From: Paractinoplanes lichenicola
GTDB taxonomy: Bacteria > Actinomycetota > Actinomycetes > Mycobacteriales > Micromonosporaceae
Direction: 5' to 3'
Length of the DNA: 64,000 bases
Assembly: GCF_016785085.1 (NCBI RefSeq)
Contig: NZ_JAENHO010000001.1
Location: 930,001-994,000, forward strand
The translations under genes and the position numbers were made by a program. The notes beneath the pieces are model-generated. The model ran no database searches. It saw only the letters and a program-made list of their open reading frames with translations, and was not told the origin of the DNA. Shown here piece by piece: positions 43,880 through 52,401 of the stretch. Every line of letters starts with the position of its first letter. Position 1 is the first letter of the stretch.

Positions 43880-45193
43880 TCACACCGTCCGGGCCGGCGG
43901 TCTGCGGCCGGCCCGGACGCTCAGCGCCTCGGAGGCGCCCAGTTCGTCACGAGCGGCGAGCTGGTCGAACCCGGCGACGGGTGGGTATGCGTACGGGCCC
44001 AAAGTGGCGATGAGAGTCGCGCCGATCACCAGGATCACCATGAGGACCGGCAGCACCGGGTCGTAGGTGCCGAGCGTGTCGTAGCCCAGCCCGAGCAGCA
44101 GCGGCCCGAACGCCGAGCCGAGGATGAACGCGGCCTGCACCGAGCCGACGAGCCGGCCGAAACTGCGCATGCCGAGATAGCGGCTGATGAGCACGGCCAG
44201 CAGGTCGCCCTCGATGCCGAAGGCGATGCCGATGAACGCCACCGCGGCGGCCGCACCGGCGTACGGCAGATCCAGGAAGAACAGGCCCACGACGGGGGCG
44301 AGCATGACGATCGGCCCCACGACGGCGCCGTGCACCCGGTCGATGATCAGGCCGCCTGCCACCCGCCCGACGAGCGAGGCCAGCCCGAACACGACCAGCA
44401 GCGAGGCGGCCTGGTCGTCGCTCAGCCCGCGGTCGGTCATCATCGGCACCAGGTGCACTTGCAGGCCGGTGACGACCACGCCGACCAGTCCCAGCCCGGC
44501 CGCGATGCCCCAGAACTGCCGCGTCCGGACCGCCTGCGCGAACGTCAGCCCGGGCAGTTCCAGGCTGACGTCGCGCCCGCCGACCCGGGTCTGCTCGACC
44601 AGGCGGCCGCGGACGTGCCGTTCGGCCCGGGCCCGCACGAACAGGGTGACCATGGTCAGCGGCACCACGACCGAGATCGAAGCCATTGCCCCGTACGCGA
44701 GACGCCAGCCGACGGCGTCGATCAGGGCGCCGGCCAGCAGCGGGGCCAGGGCCGCGCCGAGGCCGATGAACCCGGTGACCACTCCCACCGCCAGGGCCCG
44801 GCTGTTGTCGAACCAGCTCACCACCGCCCGGGTGGCCGGCACGATGCTCGCGGCCCCGAAGAGCCCCACGAAGAAGCACGGGACGAGGTAGACCACCGGG
44901 TTCGCGGGGGTCAGGCCGATCAGCGCCATCGAGACCGCGAACAGCACAAATCCCGGGACAAGCAGGTAGCGCGCGGCGAAGCGGTCGACGATCCGGGCCA
45001 CCAGCAGCATGCCGATCGCCATCCCGATCGCGCCGACGGAGGCGGCCGCGGTCACGGTCGTCCGGCTGAAGCCCGTATCGGCCGAGATCGGGTCCACGAA
45101 CACGCCGAGCGAGGCCAGGTACAGCTGCGGCCCGAACGCGGCCGCGACACCGGCACCGACGACCACCCACCAGGGGCTGCGGGGCCGGCTCAC
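43880..45193 (-). CDS. MFS transporter (oxalate/formate-antiporter-like)
   Basis: The protein has 437 residues and 12 helices. The signature regions are LLVARIVDRFAARYLLVPGF (motif A-like loop 2-3) and GLIIDRVHGAVVGP (loop 8-9). The family resembles monocarboxylate/oxalate-formate MFS carriers. The GTG at 45193 overlaps the stop of a 44-codon upstream frame (GTGA), so translation is probably coupled to that remnant. Substrate is unknown. Confidence 0.9.
   Translation of the reverse strand: MSRPRSPWWVVVGAGVAAAFGPQLYLASLGVFVDPISADTGFSRTTVTAAASVGAIGMAIGMLLVARIVDRFAARYLLVPGFVLFAVSMALIGLTPANPVVYLVPCFFVGLFGAASIVPATRAVVSWFDNSRALAVGVVTGFIGLGAALAPLLAGALIDAVGWRLAYGAMASISVVVPLTMVTLFVRARAERHVRGRLVEQTRVGGRDVSLELPGLTFAQAVRTRQFWGIAAGLGLVGVVVTGLQVHLVPMMTDRGLSDDQAASLLVVFGLASLVGRVAGGLIIDRVHGAVVGPIVMLAPVVGLFFLDLPYAGAAAAVAFIGIAFGIEGDLLAVLISRYLGMRSFGRLVGSVQAAFILGSAFGPLLLGLGYDTLGTYDPVLPVLMVILVIGATLIATLGPYAYPPVAGFDQLAARDELGASEALSVRAGRRPPARTV
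43886..43919. terminator. Bidirectional hairpin between the convergent fasciclin and MFS genes
   Basis: A perfect 13-bp stem (43886-43898 with 43907-43919) and an 8-base loop overlap the last codons of the MFS gene. Confidence 0.7.
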
Positions 45194-45324
45194 GCGGCCG
45201 CGCTCAGGAACGGCGTCCCGATGAGCCGGTACTGCGGGATGGCCATGCCGTCGCTGCCGCCGGTGATCACGACCCGGCGGCCGGTCAGGTCGGGCCGACT
45301 GATGTCGATGGTGATGCGCGCCAT
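45190..45324 (-). pseudogene. SDR remnant: 44-codon frame coupled to the MFS gene
   Basis: From ATG 45324, with GAGAGGAG upstream, it reads ITIDISRPDLTGRRVVITGG, then SDGM. This is the first strand and NAD-binding loop of a short-chain dehydrogenase; then it jumps to AIPQYRLIGTPFLSAAA and stops. The central ~200 residues are missing, apparently through an in-frame internal deletion. Its start signals are intact and its stop overlaps the MFS start, so it may survive as a leader cistron. Confidence 0.7.
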
Positions 45325-45457
45325 GGTGCGGCTCCTCTCGGTTGCCTCCGAGATTCGTGCACATTCCGGAACGCAGCCAGGGCCTGCCGATCCGAGGCTC
45401 CCCGATCAGCGGCGACGCACGACATCGAGAGACTCCGCAGCCACGGTTGTCGATCCG
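45325..45457. other. 133-bp gap between the SDR remnant and the GDSL esterase gene
   Basis: No coding signature is visible. It holds the ribosome site of the remnant frame and must contain the promoter for the MFS unit, but I see no clear -35/-10 pair. Confidence 0.5.
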
Positions 45458-46069
45458 TCAGCCGAGTGACGAGCGCGCCACCGCCGCGGCCGCGCGGACC
45501 GGCCCGGCCAGCGCGCCGGCGATGACGGCGTAACCCGCGCTGGACGGGTGGAACCGGTCGGCGCTGAACAGGCCGGGGTCGACGGCGAAGCCCGCCGCCG
45601 AGGTCATCCCGATGTCCGCCACCCGCGCGCCCTCGGCCAGCGCGACCCGGCTCTGCGCGTCGTGCAGCATCCGGCTGCCGGCCTGGACGACCAGCCGCAT
45701 CTGCGGCGGCACCCACGGCACCACGCTCAGATCGGGGGCCGGCGCGACCACCACCTCGGCGCCGCCCGCTCGCAGCCGCCGGACCGCAGCGGCGAGCTCA
45801 GCGGCGGCCTGCTCCGGCGGCACCAGGCGGGTCAGGTCGTTCGCCCCGATGATGATCAGCGCGAGCTGCGGGCGCCACGCGAGGCCCCGCTCCACTTGAG
45901 CCCGCAGGTCGCGGCTCTGGGCTCCGGGCACGGCGAAGACCCGTACCTCGTTGGGCAGGTCATGGGCGGTCATATCGGCCGAGAGGCGCTGCGCCACCGT
46001 GTCGGCAGCCGACGAGGCACCCTGGCCGTAGGCGATCGAGTCGCCGAAAATCGCGAACTTGAGTGTCAC
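45458..46069 (-). CDS. GDSL/SGNH-family hydrolase
   Basis: The protein has 203 residues. Block I FAIFGDSIAYGQG holds the nucleophile Ser; block III LALIIIGANDLTRLV holds the oxyanion Asn; the C-terminal DRFHPSSAGYAVIA holds Asp and His. No signal peptide is visible from GTG 46069, which begins the conserved region; upstream codons lack similarity. It is probably an esterase or lipase-like deacylase, cytoplasmic unless the start is misjudged. Confidence 0.85.
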   Translation of the reverse strand: MTLKFAIFGDSIAYGQGASSAADTVAQRLSADMTAHDLPNEVRVFAVPGAQSRDLRAQVERGLAWRPQLALIIIGANDLTRLVPPEQAAAELAAAVRRLRAGGAEVVVAPAPDLSVVPWVPPQMRLVVQAGSRMLHDAQSRVALAEGARVADIGMTSAAGFAVDPGLFSADRFHPSSAGYAVIAGALAGPVRAAAAVARSSLG

Positions 46070-46273
46070 GCCGTGTTCAACTTCGCGGCCGCCCGGTCGC
46101 TTCCCGGGGCGATTCACGGGTACGCCTGTGCCCACCCGCCCGCAGGCCGGTTCGCACCTGACCTCGGGCGAGTGGCGCAACGGCTGAGGCCGGTGGACCA
46201 CCCGGCGGCGACGTGCGAAATGCAAATCCTGCAACTCCTTGTCTTGATATCGACGCATGCCTATCGTCCGGAG

Positions 46274-46287
46274 GTAAGCGCTTTCCT
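46274..46287. promoter_or_regulatory. LacI-type operator candidate upstream of pectate lyase
   Basis: GGTAAGCGCTTTCC is a 14-bp near-palindrome around AAGCGCTT, 54 bp before the pectate lyase ATG. The size and CG centre are those of LacI-family operators; the core differs from the CebR site in this window. Confidence 0.5.
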
Positions 46288-46340
46288 GTCGTGGGGGTGG
46301 GCAGCGCGACGCACTCCCGATGATGGAAAGTGAGACAGGG

Positions 46341-47549
46341 ATGAAGCGATCAGTCGCTCTGCGGTGGTCGGCCGGGGCCGCCACCGCGCTCACGGCCGCC
46401 GCGATCATGTTGACGCTGCCGGCCGCCCAGGCCCTCGCGGCCGACAACCTGAGCCTGAACGGCGGCGCCGACGGCTCCAGCAAGGCCAGCGGCACCAGCT
46501 ACGGCAACGTCAAGGACGGCAACACCGGCACCTACTGGTCGCCGGCGAGCTCGACCGGCTATGTCTCGGTCAAGTGGAGCAGCGCCACGACGGTCTCGTC
46601 GGCGATCATCAAGCACGCCTCGGGCGGCGGCACGATCAGCGCCTGGCGGCTGCTCAACGCCGACAGCGGCGCCGTGCTGACCAGCGGCAGCGGCAGCCCG
46701 GGGACGATCTCGTTCGCCTCGACGTCACTGAAGAAGCTGACCCTCGACATCACCAGTGCGTCCGGCGCGCCGCGGATCGCCGAGTTCGAGACGTACGCCA
46801 GTGGGGGCGGCACGACTCCCACGACGCCGCCCACGACCGGCGGCCCCACGACGCCGCCGCCGTCCGGCAGCACGCCGACCGGCGCCTGGCCGTCCTCGGC
46901 GGGGTCGGTCAGCATCTCCGGCACGGTCAACGTCTCGGGCACCTTCGACGGGGGCATGAAGACGTACTGCTGCATCGGTGACGGCTCGCAGAGCGAGTCC
47001 CAGGACCCGATGTTCAAGATCGCCAACGGCGGCACGCTGCAGAACGTCATCCTCGGCTCCCCGGCCGGCGACGGCGTGCACTGCGAGGGCACCTGCACCA
47101 TCCGCAACGTGTGGTGGAACGACATCGGTGAGGACGCCGCGACGTTCAAGGGCACCGGCGGCGGCACCAGCTACGTCATCGGCGGCGGGGCGCGCAACGG
47201 CAGCGACAAGACGTTCCAGCACAACGGCAACGGCACGGTCAGCATCTCCGGCTTCTACCTGAGCGGCTCGGGCAAGCTGTACCGTGGCTGCGGCAACTGC
47301 ACGAACTCGTACACCCGCCACGTGAAGATCGACAACGTGCTGCTGAACGACATCGACATGGTCGCCGGCATCAACTCGAACTGGGGCGACACGGCGACGA
47401 TCACCCGCGTGGTCCTCACCAACGCCTCGAGCGCCACGGTCTGCGGCAAGTATCAGGGCGTGGCCAAAGGCAGCGAGCCCAAGTATCTGGGCGCGGGCTG
47501 GAACGACAGCAACTGCAAGGTCAGCCAGAGCGACATCACGTACCGCTAG
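46341..47549 (+). CDS. Secreted PL3 pectate lyase with N-terminal discoidin-like domain
   Basis: The protein has 402 residues. A signal peptide ends at ALAAD. A jelly-roll domain (~35-145, GNVKDGNTGTYWSPAS) resembles F5/8-type carbohydrate-binding modules. After a Thr/Pro/Gly linker, a PL3 beta-helix (~200-402) carries QNVILGSPAGDGVHCEGTCT, VWWNDIGEDAATFKG and SDKTFQHNGNG. PL3 enzymes cleave polygalacturonate with calcium. The ATG at 46341 was chosen for the signal peptide start. A LacI-type site and a strong terminator flank it. Confidence 0.92.
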   Translation: MKRSVALRWSAGAATALTAAAIMLTLPAAQALAADNLSLNGGADGSSKASGTSYGNVKDGNTGTYWSPASSTGYVSVKWSSATTVSSAIIKHASGGGTISAWRLLNADSGAVLTSGSGSPGTISFASTSLKKLTLDITSASGAPRIAEFETYASGGGTTPTTPPTTGGPTTPPPSGSTPTGAWPSSAGSVSISGTVNVSGTFDGGMKTYCCIGDGSQSESQDPMFKIANGGTLQNVILGSPAGDGVHCEGTCTIRNVWWNDIGEDAATFKGTGGGTSYVIGGGARNGSDKTFQHNGNGTVSISGFYLSGSGKLYRGCGNCTNSYTRHVKIDNVLLNDIDMVAGINSNWGDTATITRVVLTNASSATVCGKYQGVAKGSEPKYLGAGWNDSNCKVSQSDITYR

Positions 47550-47568
47550 AACTTGATCGGTTGTGAAA

Positions 47569-47594
47569 GGGAGGGGCGCCGCCACGCCCCTCCC
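47569..47594. terminator. Bidirectional hairpin terminator after pectate lyase
   Basis: A perfect 10-bp stem (47569-47578 with 47585-47594) and a 6-base loop lie between convergent genes. Confidence 0.8.
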
Positions 47595-47604
47595 CCGATC
47601 TCGG

Positions 47605-48057
47605 TCAGGGACAGGTCACCGGGGTGGAGTAGCTGATGGCGCCCCACTTGCCGGTGCGGTTGTCGTAGACCTGGAAGACGTATCCGACGGAGTTGCCCTG
47701 GTGGCAGCCCGCGAAATAGGGGAAGACGGCGTAGTTGTGGCCGCCGGTCTTCACGGTGAGGCGCTGGGGATTGTTCGGGTTCCAGCCGATGCCGCCGCCG
47801 TTGATGCGGTAGCCGTCCTTGACCGTGAGCTCCACCTCGGAGCCGTGGTTGTTCTGCACGAAGACGATGCCGCCGACCTTGTGGCCGGAGAGGGTCTCGT
47901 TGCAGGCTCGGTAATGAATGCTGATGCGCACCGTCTTGGTCGCGCCGCAAGCGCTTGCCGCATCAGCGGGTGACGCGGCGGCAAGCGGAAGCGCGACGAT
48001 CAGTGTGGCCGCCGGCACCATGAGGCTCCGGCGGGCGGTTCGTGCGATGGCCACCAT
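47605..48057 (-). CDS. Small secreted protein of unknown function
   Basis: The protein has 150 residues. The signal peptide ends near ADAASA; the ~112-residue mature part is beta-rich with four cysteines (SACG, YRACNE, AGCHQ, VTCP) that could form two disulfides. I do not recognise the family. GAGGAG precedes ATG 48057. The next upstream gene encodes another small secreted protein on the same strand 9 bp away, so they form an operon. Confidence 0.8.
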   Translation of the reverse strand: MVAIARTARRSLMVPAATLIVALPLAAASPADAASACGATKTVRISIHYRACNETLSGHKVGGIVFVQNNHGSEVELTVKDGYRINGGGIGWNPNNPQRLTVKTGGHNYAVFPYFAGCHQGNSVGYVFQVYDNRTGKWGAISYSTPVTCP

Positions 48058-48066
48058 GCGGACTCC

Positions 48067-48369
48067 TCAGCTCGCGTTGTTGGTTTCCCGGCCGCGCTTG
48101 ACGATGTACGTGCTGCACTTCGGGGTCGCGGACCAATTGTTGATCGTCCGCCAGGGGCCGTACTGCCGGAATGTGGTCTGGCCGCTGGACGACTCGCAGT
48201 CCTGCCAGGCCCGGATCATTCCGAAGCCCGACGTGTATCTCACCGACGTCTGGGTGCTGGTGTATCGCGTCTGAATGCCGGTCGGCGCGGCCTGGGCGGC
48301 GCTCGGCACGGCCAGGAGGGCGGCGGTCGTGAATGCCGCGGCGGCGATGCCGGCAAAAGCTCGTGTCAT
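48067..48369 (-). CDS. Very small secreted protein of unknown function
   Basis: The protein has 100 residues. The signal peptide (~27) ends at AQAAPT; the mature region of about 72 residues has two cysteines and many Thr/Ser/Arg/Tyr residues (TRYTSTQTSVRYTSGFG). GAGAGGAAAG precedes ATG 48369. It is first in a two-gene operon with the 150-aa secreted protein and divergent from the SARP regulator at 48466, which might control it. No known family. Confidence 0.75.
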   Translation of the reverse strand: MTRAFAGIAAAAFTTAALLAVPSAAQAAPTGIQTRYTSTQTSVRYTSGFGMIRAWQDCESSSGQTTFRQYGPWRTINNWSATPKCSTYIVKRGRETNNAS

Positions 48370-48465
48370 GAACTTTCCTCTCGGGGCTGCGGCGTTGATG
48401 CCGCGCCCTAATGTGCTTGATGGCAGTCGATGGATTGTCGAAGAAATGTCGAGCGCGGGGGCGTG

Positions 48466-51183
48466 ATGCGGTTTCAGCTGCTCGGAGAGCCGCAGGTGCA
48501 CGCCGAGGGCCGTACGGCGGCGACCGGCCCGCCGAAACAGACGGCGGTCCTGGCCGCGCTGCTCCTCGACGCCAACCGGCCGCTGTCGACGGAGGTGCTG
48601 GTGGAGCGGGTCTGGGGGCTCGAGGCGCACCCCGGCGCGGCGCGCACGCTGCACACGTACGTCTCCCGCATCCGGCAGCTGCTCGAGCCGGCCGACGACC
48701 GGGTCCGGTTGCACCGTTCGCGCGGCGGCGGCTACCGGCTGGAGCTGCCCGAGGAGTCGCTCGATCTGCACAACTTCCGGCAGCTCGTCACCCGGGCGTC
48801 CGAGCTGGACCGGGCCGATCCGAAACGGCTCACGCTGCTGCGCGAGGCCATGGCGTTGTGGCGCGGTCAGCCCCTGGCCGGCGTGCCCGGTGACTGGGCC
48901 GCGCGGGCGCGCACGCTGCTGATCGACGAGCGGATCGACGCGGCCGTGCACTGGGCCGACGCCGAGATCCGCACCGGCAGCCCGGCGACGGCCCTGGGGC
49001 CCCTGACCGAGCTCGCCGATCAGCATCCGCTGGTCGAGCCGCTGGCCGCCGCGCTGATCCGCACGCTCGCGGCCACGGGTCACCCCGCCAAAGCCATAGA
49101 CCAGTTCCTTTCCGTACGCCGGAGGCTGGTCGACGAATTGGGCGTCGAGCCCGGCGCCGAGCTGCGGGCGGCCCACCGGGACATCCTGCGCGAGACGCGG
49201 GACCCCGACGAGATCGTCCCGGCCCAGCTGCCGCTCGACGTGCCGGACTTCGTCGGCCGCGAAGCCGAGCTGCAGCGGCTGCACGACCTGGCCACCACCG
49301 CGGTGATCGTCGTGTCGGGCACGGCCGGCGTGGGCAAGAGCACGCTCGTTGTGCACTGGGGTCACCGGATGCGCCGGCACTTCCCCGACGGCCAGCTCTA
49401 CGTCGACCTGCTCGGCTTCGACCCGGCCGGCACCGCCCTGAGCCCGGCCGACGCGCTGCGCAACCTGCTGCTGGCCCTGGCCGTGCCCGCCGCGCGCATC
49501 CCGGCCGGCCTGGACGCGCGGTCGGCGCTCTATCGCAGTGTGCTGGCCGATCGCCGGGTGCTGGTGGTGCTGGACAACGCGGCCCACGAACGCGACGTGC
49601 GCCCGCTGCTGCCCGGCGCGCCGAACTGCCTGGTCGTCGTGGCCAGCCGCAGCCAGCTGCCGGGCCTGGTCGCCGCCGCGGGGGCCCGGCCGGTCGAGCT
49701 CGGCCTGCTGCCGCCCGCGCAGGCCCGCGAGCTGCTGAGCCGCCGGCTCGGGGCCGGACGGGTCGCCGCCGAGCCGGCCGCGGTCGACCGGATCCTCGCC
49801 GCCTGCGCGCGGCTTCCCCTGGCGTTGACCGTCACCGCCGCGCGGGCGCTGCAACAACCCGGCCAGCCCCTGGCGCGACTGGCCGAGCAGCTGCACGCCG
49901 TACGGGAAAGCCTTGATGCCTTTGCCTCCGACGACGAGGCGACCGATGTGCGGGCGGTGCTGTCGTGGTCGTATCGGGCCCTGCCGGCCGAGGCGGCGCG
50001 GCTGTTCCGGCTGCTCGGCCTGCATCCGGGCCCCGACGTGACCGTGCCCGCCGTGGCCGCCCTGCTCTCCGAGCCGATCGAGATCGCCGAGCGGCAGTTG
50101 CGCGCGCTCACCCGGGCCAGCCTGCTCAGCGAGCACCGGCCGGATCGGTACGTGTCGCACGACCTGCTCCGGGCCTATGCGGCCGAGCTGGTGCAACCGG
50201 AGGAGTCGGCGGCCCCGCTCGAGCGGATGCTCGACTACTACGTGCACTCGGCGTACGCCGCCGACCGGATCCTGTATCCGACCCGGGAGGTGCCCGAGCT
50301 CACCACCGACGGCCCGGTGACCAGGCCGCCCGACCATCCCGCGGCGCTCGCCTGGTTCACCGAGGAACACCAGGTTCTCGTACGGATGGTCCGGCGCGCG
50401 CACGAGGCCGGGCTCGACAACGGGGCGTGGCTACTGGCGCGCGGCCTGACCACGTATTTCGACCTGCAGGGGCACTGGCCGGACTGGGCCCACACCCAGC
50501 AGGTCGCGCTGGCCGCGGCCACCCGCGCGAGCGATCCCGCCCGAGCGGCGTCCGCGCAGCTCAACCTGGGTCTGGCCCACGCCGAGCTCGCCCCCGACGA
50601 CGCGATCCGCCACCTGCGGCTGGCCCTCGACGGCTACCGGCGGATCGGCCAGGCGAAGGGGCAGGCCCACGCGCACAACGCGCTCGCCCGGGTGCTCGGC
50701 AGCCAGGGCGACCCCCGGGCGGCGCTGCACCAGACCGAGCAGGCGGTCGAACTGTTCGGCCGGGAGGGCAACCACGGCGGGCAGGCCCGGGCGCTGAACA
50801 ACCTCGGCTGGTATCACACCCAGCTCGGCGAGAACGACCGCGCGCTGGCTCGCTGCCAGGAGGCGCTGCAGCTGCACCGCCGGATCGGCGACCGGTACGG
50901 CGAGGCGAACACGCTGGACAGCCTGGGGCTGACGTTCCACCACCTCGGCGAGCACGACCGGGCGGTCGAGGAATATCGGGCGGCGCTGGAGGCCTGGCTC
51001 GAGGTCGGCGACCGCTACAACGAGGCCGGCACGCTCGGCCGGCTGGGCGACACCTACCTCGAGCTCGGCCAGGCCGGCGAGGCCCGCCGGGTGTGGGAAC
51101 GGGCGCTGACCATCCTGACCGACCTCGGCCACACCGACGCCGACCAGATCCGCCACCACCTCGACGCCCTCGGCCGGCCCTGA
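48466..51183 (+). CDS. SARP-type transcriptional regulator with NB-ARC and TPR domains (second copy)
   Basis: The protein has 905 residues with the same order as the one at 2033-4699. A winged helix (MRFQLLGEPQVHAEG) and BTAD reach ~250, the P-loop GTAGVGKSTLVV lies near 284, and Walker B LVVLDNAAHERDV follows. A WHD-like segment comes next, then TPR repeats (ALNNLGWYHTQLGENDRALA and similar) to the end. ATG 48466 begins the conserved block; a GTG one codon upstream is equivalent. It is divergent from the small secreted protein operon with a 96-bp gap and convergent with nothing. Target genes are unknown. Confidence 0.9.
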   Translation: MRFQLLGEPQVHAEGRTAATGPPKQTAVLAALLLDANRPLSTEVLVERVWGLEAHPGAARTLHTYVSRIRQLLEPADDRVRLHRSRGGGYRLELPEESLDLHNFRQLVTRASELDRADPKRLTLLREAMALWRGQPLAGVPGDWAARARTLLIDERIDAAVHWADAEIRTGSPATALGPLTELADQHPLVEPLAAALIRTLAATGHPAKAIDQFLSVRRRLVDELGVEPGAELRAAHRDILRETRDPDEIVPAQLPLDVPDFVGREAELQRLHDLATTAVIVVSGTAGVGKSTLVVHWGHRMRRHFPDGQLYVDLLGFDPAGTALSPADALRNLLLALAVPAARIPAGLDARSALYRSVLADRRVLVVLDNAAHERDVRPLLPGAPNCLVVVASRSQLPGLVAAAGARPVELGLLPPAQARELLSRRLGAGRVAAEPAAVDRILAACARLPLALTVTAARALQQPGQPLARLAEQLHAVRESLDAFASDDEATDVRAVLSWSYRALPAEAARLFRLLGLHPGPDVTVPAVAALLSEPIEIAERQLRALTRASLLSEHRPDRYVSHDLLRAYAAELVQPEESAAPLERMLDYYVHSAYAADRILYPTREVPELTTDGPVTRPPDHPAALAWFTEEHQVLVRMVRRAHEAGLDNGAWLLARGLTTYFDLQGHWPDWAHTQQVALAAATRASDPARAASAQLNLGLAHAELAPDDAIRHLRLALDGYRRIGQAKGQAHAHNALARVLGSQGDPRAALHQTEQAVELFGREGNHGGQARALNNLGWYHTQLGENDRALARCQEALQLHRRIGDRYGEANTLDSLGLTFHHLGEHDRAVEEYRAALEAWLEVGDRYNEAGTLGRLGDTYLELGQAGEARRVWERALTILTDLGHTDADQIRHHLDALGRP

Positions 51184-51201
51184 TCGGCCTACAGTCCGAG
51201 C

Positions 51202-52401
51202 ATGACAGGACTCGGAACGGACTGGCGGATGGTCGACGGCGTCGCGACGGCGTGGTTCGAGGCGCCTTCCCTGACCGCGGCGGCGGCGCTGGCGGGCCGG
51301 TCGCCCGCGACGGTGGTCGATTTGCGCGCGACCGGCCTGCGCGTACGTCTCTCGTCGGAGGAGCACGCCGAGGCGGTCTCGGCGGCCGCGCGGGAGCTCG
51401 GGCTGGCCGCGAACCCGGCCGCGCTGCAACACGTCAGCGTCGTCCTCGAATCCCCGGACCCGGCCGCGGTACGGCAGTTCTGGCAGCGAGTGCTCGGCTA
51501 CACGCCCGGCGAGGACGGCGGCCTGGCGGACCCGTTGCGGCGCGACCCCGCCCTGCGCATCCGGCCGGCGACCGAGGCCCGCCCGTTGCGGAACCGGATC
51601 CACCTCGACGTCGTACGCCCGGCCGCCGCGGTCGAGCAGGCCGGTCTGGGCGAGCCGTCGGGCCCGTACGGGGTCTGTCACCGCGACCCCGACGGCAACG
51701 AGGTCGACCTGGTGCCGGGCGACCCGCTGGGCGAGGCCGAGACGGCTGAGACGGCCGACTGGCAGACGGTGTTCGGCGCGATGGCGTGTTATCGCACCAC
51801 CTCGGCGAAGCAGCAGCGCGACCTGGCCACCGCGGCTGCGGCGCTGGCCGACGAGGCGGGCTTCCCCCTGCTGATCGACCTGCGCCCCGGGCTGGTGATC
51901 CTCGACAGCGGCAAGGACCTGTGGGAGGAACCCGGCTTCCCCGGCCTCGCCGCCGGCCTGCAGGCCGCCGCCCGCGAACTCGGCGCCACCGCGGATCCGG
52001 AGCTGCCACGCTTGGCGCAACTCTTCCTCGACGCCGCCGACGTCGACGCCGTCCGCGCGTTCTGGCTCGCCGCGCTCGGCTACTCCCCCGACCGGCGCGA
52101 GGGGGTCAGCGACATCCACGATCCGCGCCGGCTCAACCCGGTGCTGGTCTTCCAGCAGCTCGACACGTCGGACACAGACCGGCGCCGGCAGCGCAACCGG
52201 ATCCATGTCGAGCTCGCCGTGCCGACGGACCTCGCCCAAACGCGCCTCGCCACGATCGTCGCCGCCGGGGGCCGGCTGGTCGACGAGCCGGCGGGCCGCC
52301 TGCTGGTGGCCGACCCCGAAGGCAACGAAATAGCGATCGTCAACGACCCGCTCTCAGCCGACGGGGTCGTCCACCTCACCGGGAGCGCTCGACGGGGCTG
52401 A
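51202..52401 (+). CDS. PCD-like/VOC fusion protein (two glyoxalase-fold modules)
   Basis: The protein has 399 residues. Residues ~5-75 resemble pterin-4a-carbinolamine dehydratase (WRMVDGVATAWFEAPSL, then ATVVDLRATGLRVRLSS). They are followed by a VOC module (HVSVVLESPDPAAVRQFWQR, CHRDPDGNEVDLVPG). A second PCD-like part follows (MACYRTTSAKQQRDLATAAA, then LLIDLRPGLVILDSG), and then a second VOC module (FLDAADVDAVRAFWLAALGY, VADPEGNEIAIVN). The internal repeat suggests duplication of a PCD-VOC unit. The reaction is unknown. It overlaps the convergent gene by 48 bp. Confidence 0.82.
   Translation: MTGLGTDWRMVDGVATAWFEAPSLTAAAALAGRSPATVVDLRATGLRVRLSSEEHAEAVSAAARELGLAANPAALQHVSVVLESPDPAAVRQFWQRVLGYTPGEDGGLADPLRRDPALRIRPATEARPLRNRIHLDVVRPAAAVEQAGLGEPSGPYGVCHRDPDGNEVDLVPGDPLGEAETAETADWQTVFGAMACYRTTSAKQQRDLATAAAALADEAGFPLLIDLRPGLVILDSGKDLWEEPGFPGLAAGLQAAARELGATADPELPRLAQLFLDAADVDAVRAFWLAALGYSPDRREGVSDIHDPRRLNPVLVFQQLDTSDTDRRRQRNRIHVELAVPTDLAQTRLATIVAAGGRLVDEPAGRLLVADPEGNEIAIVNDPLSADGVVHLTGSARRG

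Noticed and set aside
47947-47958. GCAAGCGCTTGC palindrome as a stand-alone operator
   Set aside because: It is inside coding sequence and could be chance; kept only as part of a low-interest observation.
48067-50403. A 778-codon minus-strand frame
   Set aside because: Only its last 100 codons (from ATG 48369) encode a protein with signal peptide and ribosome site; the rest is antisense of the second SARP gene.
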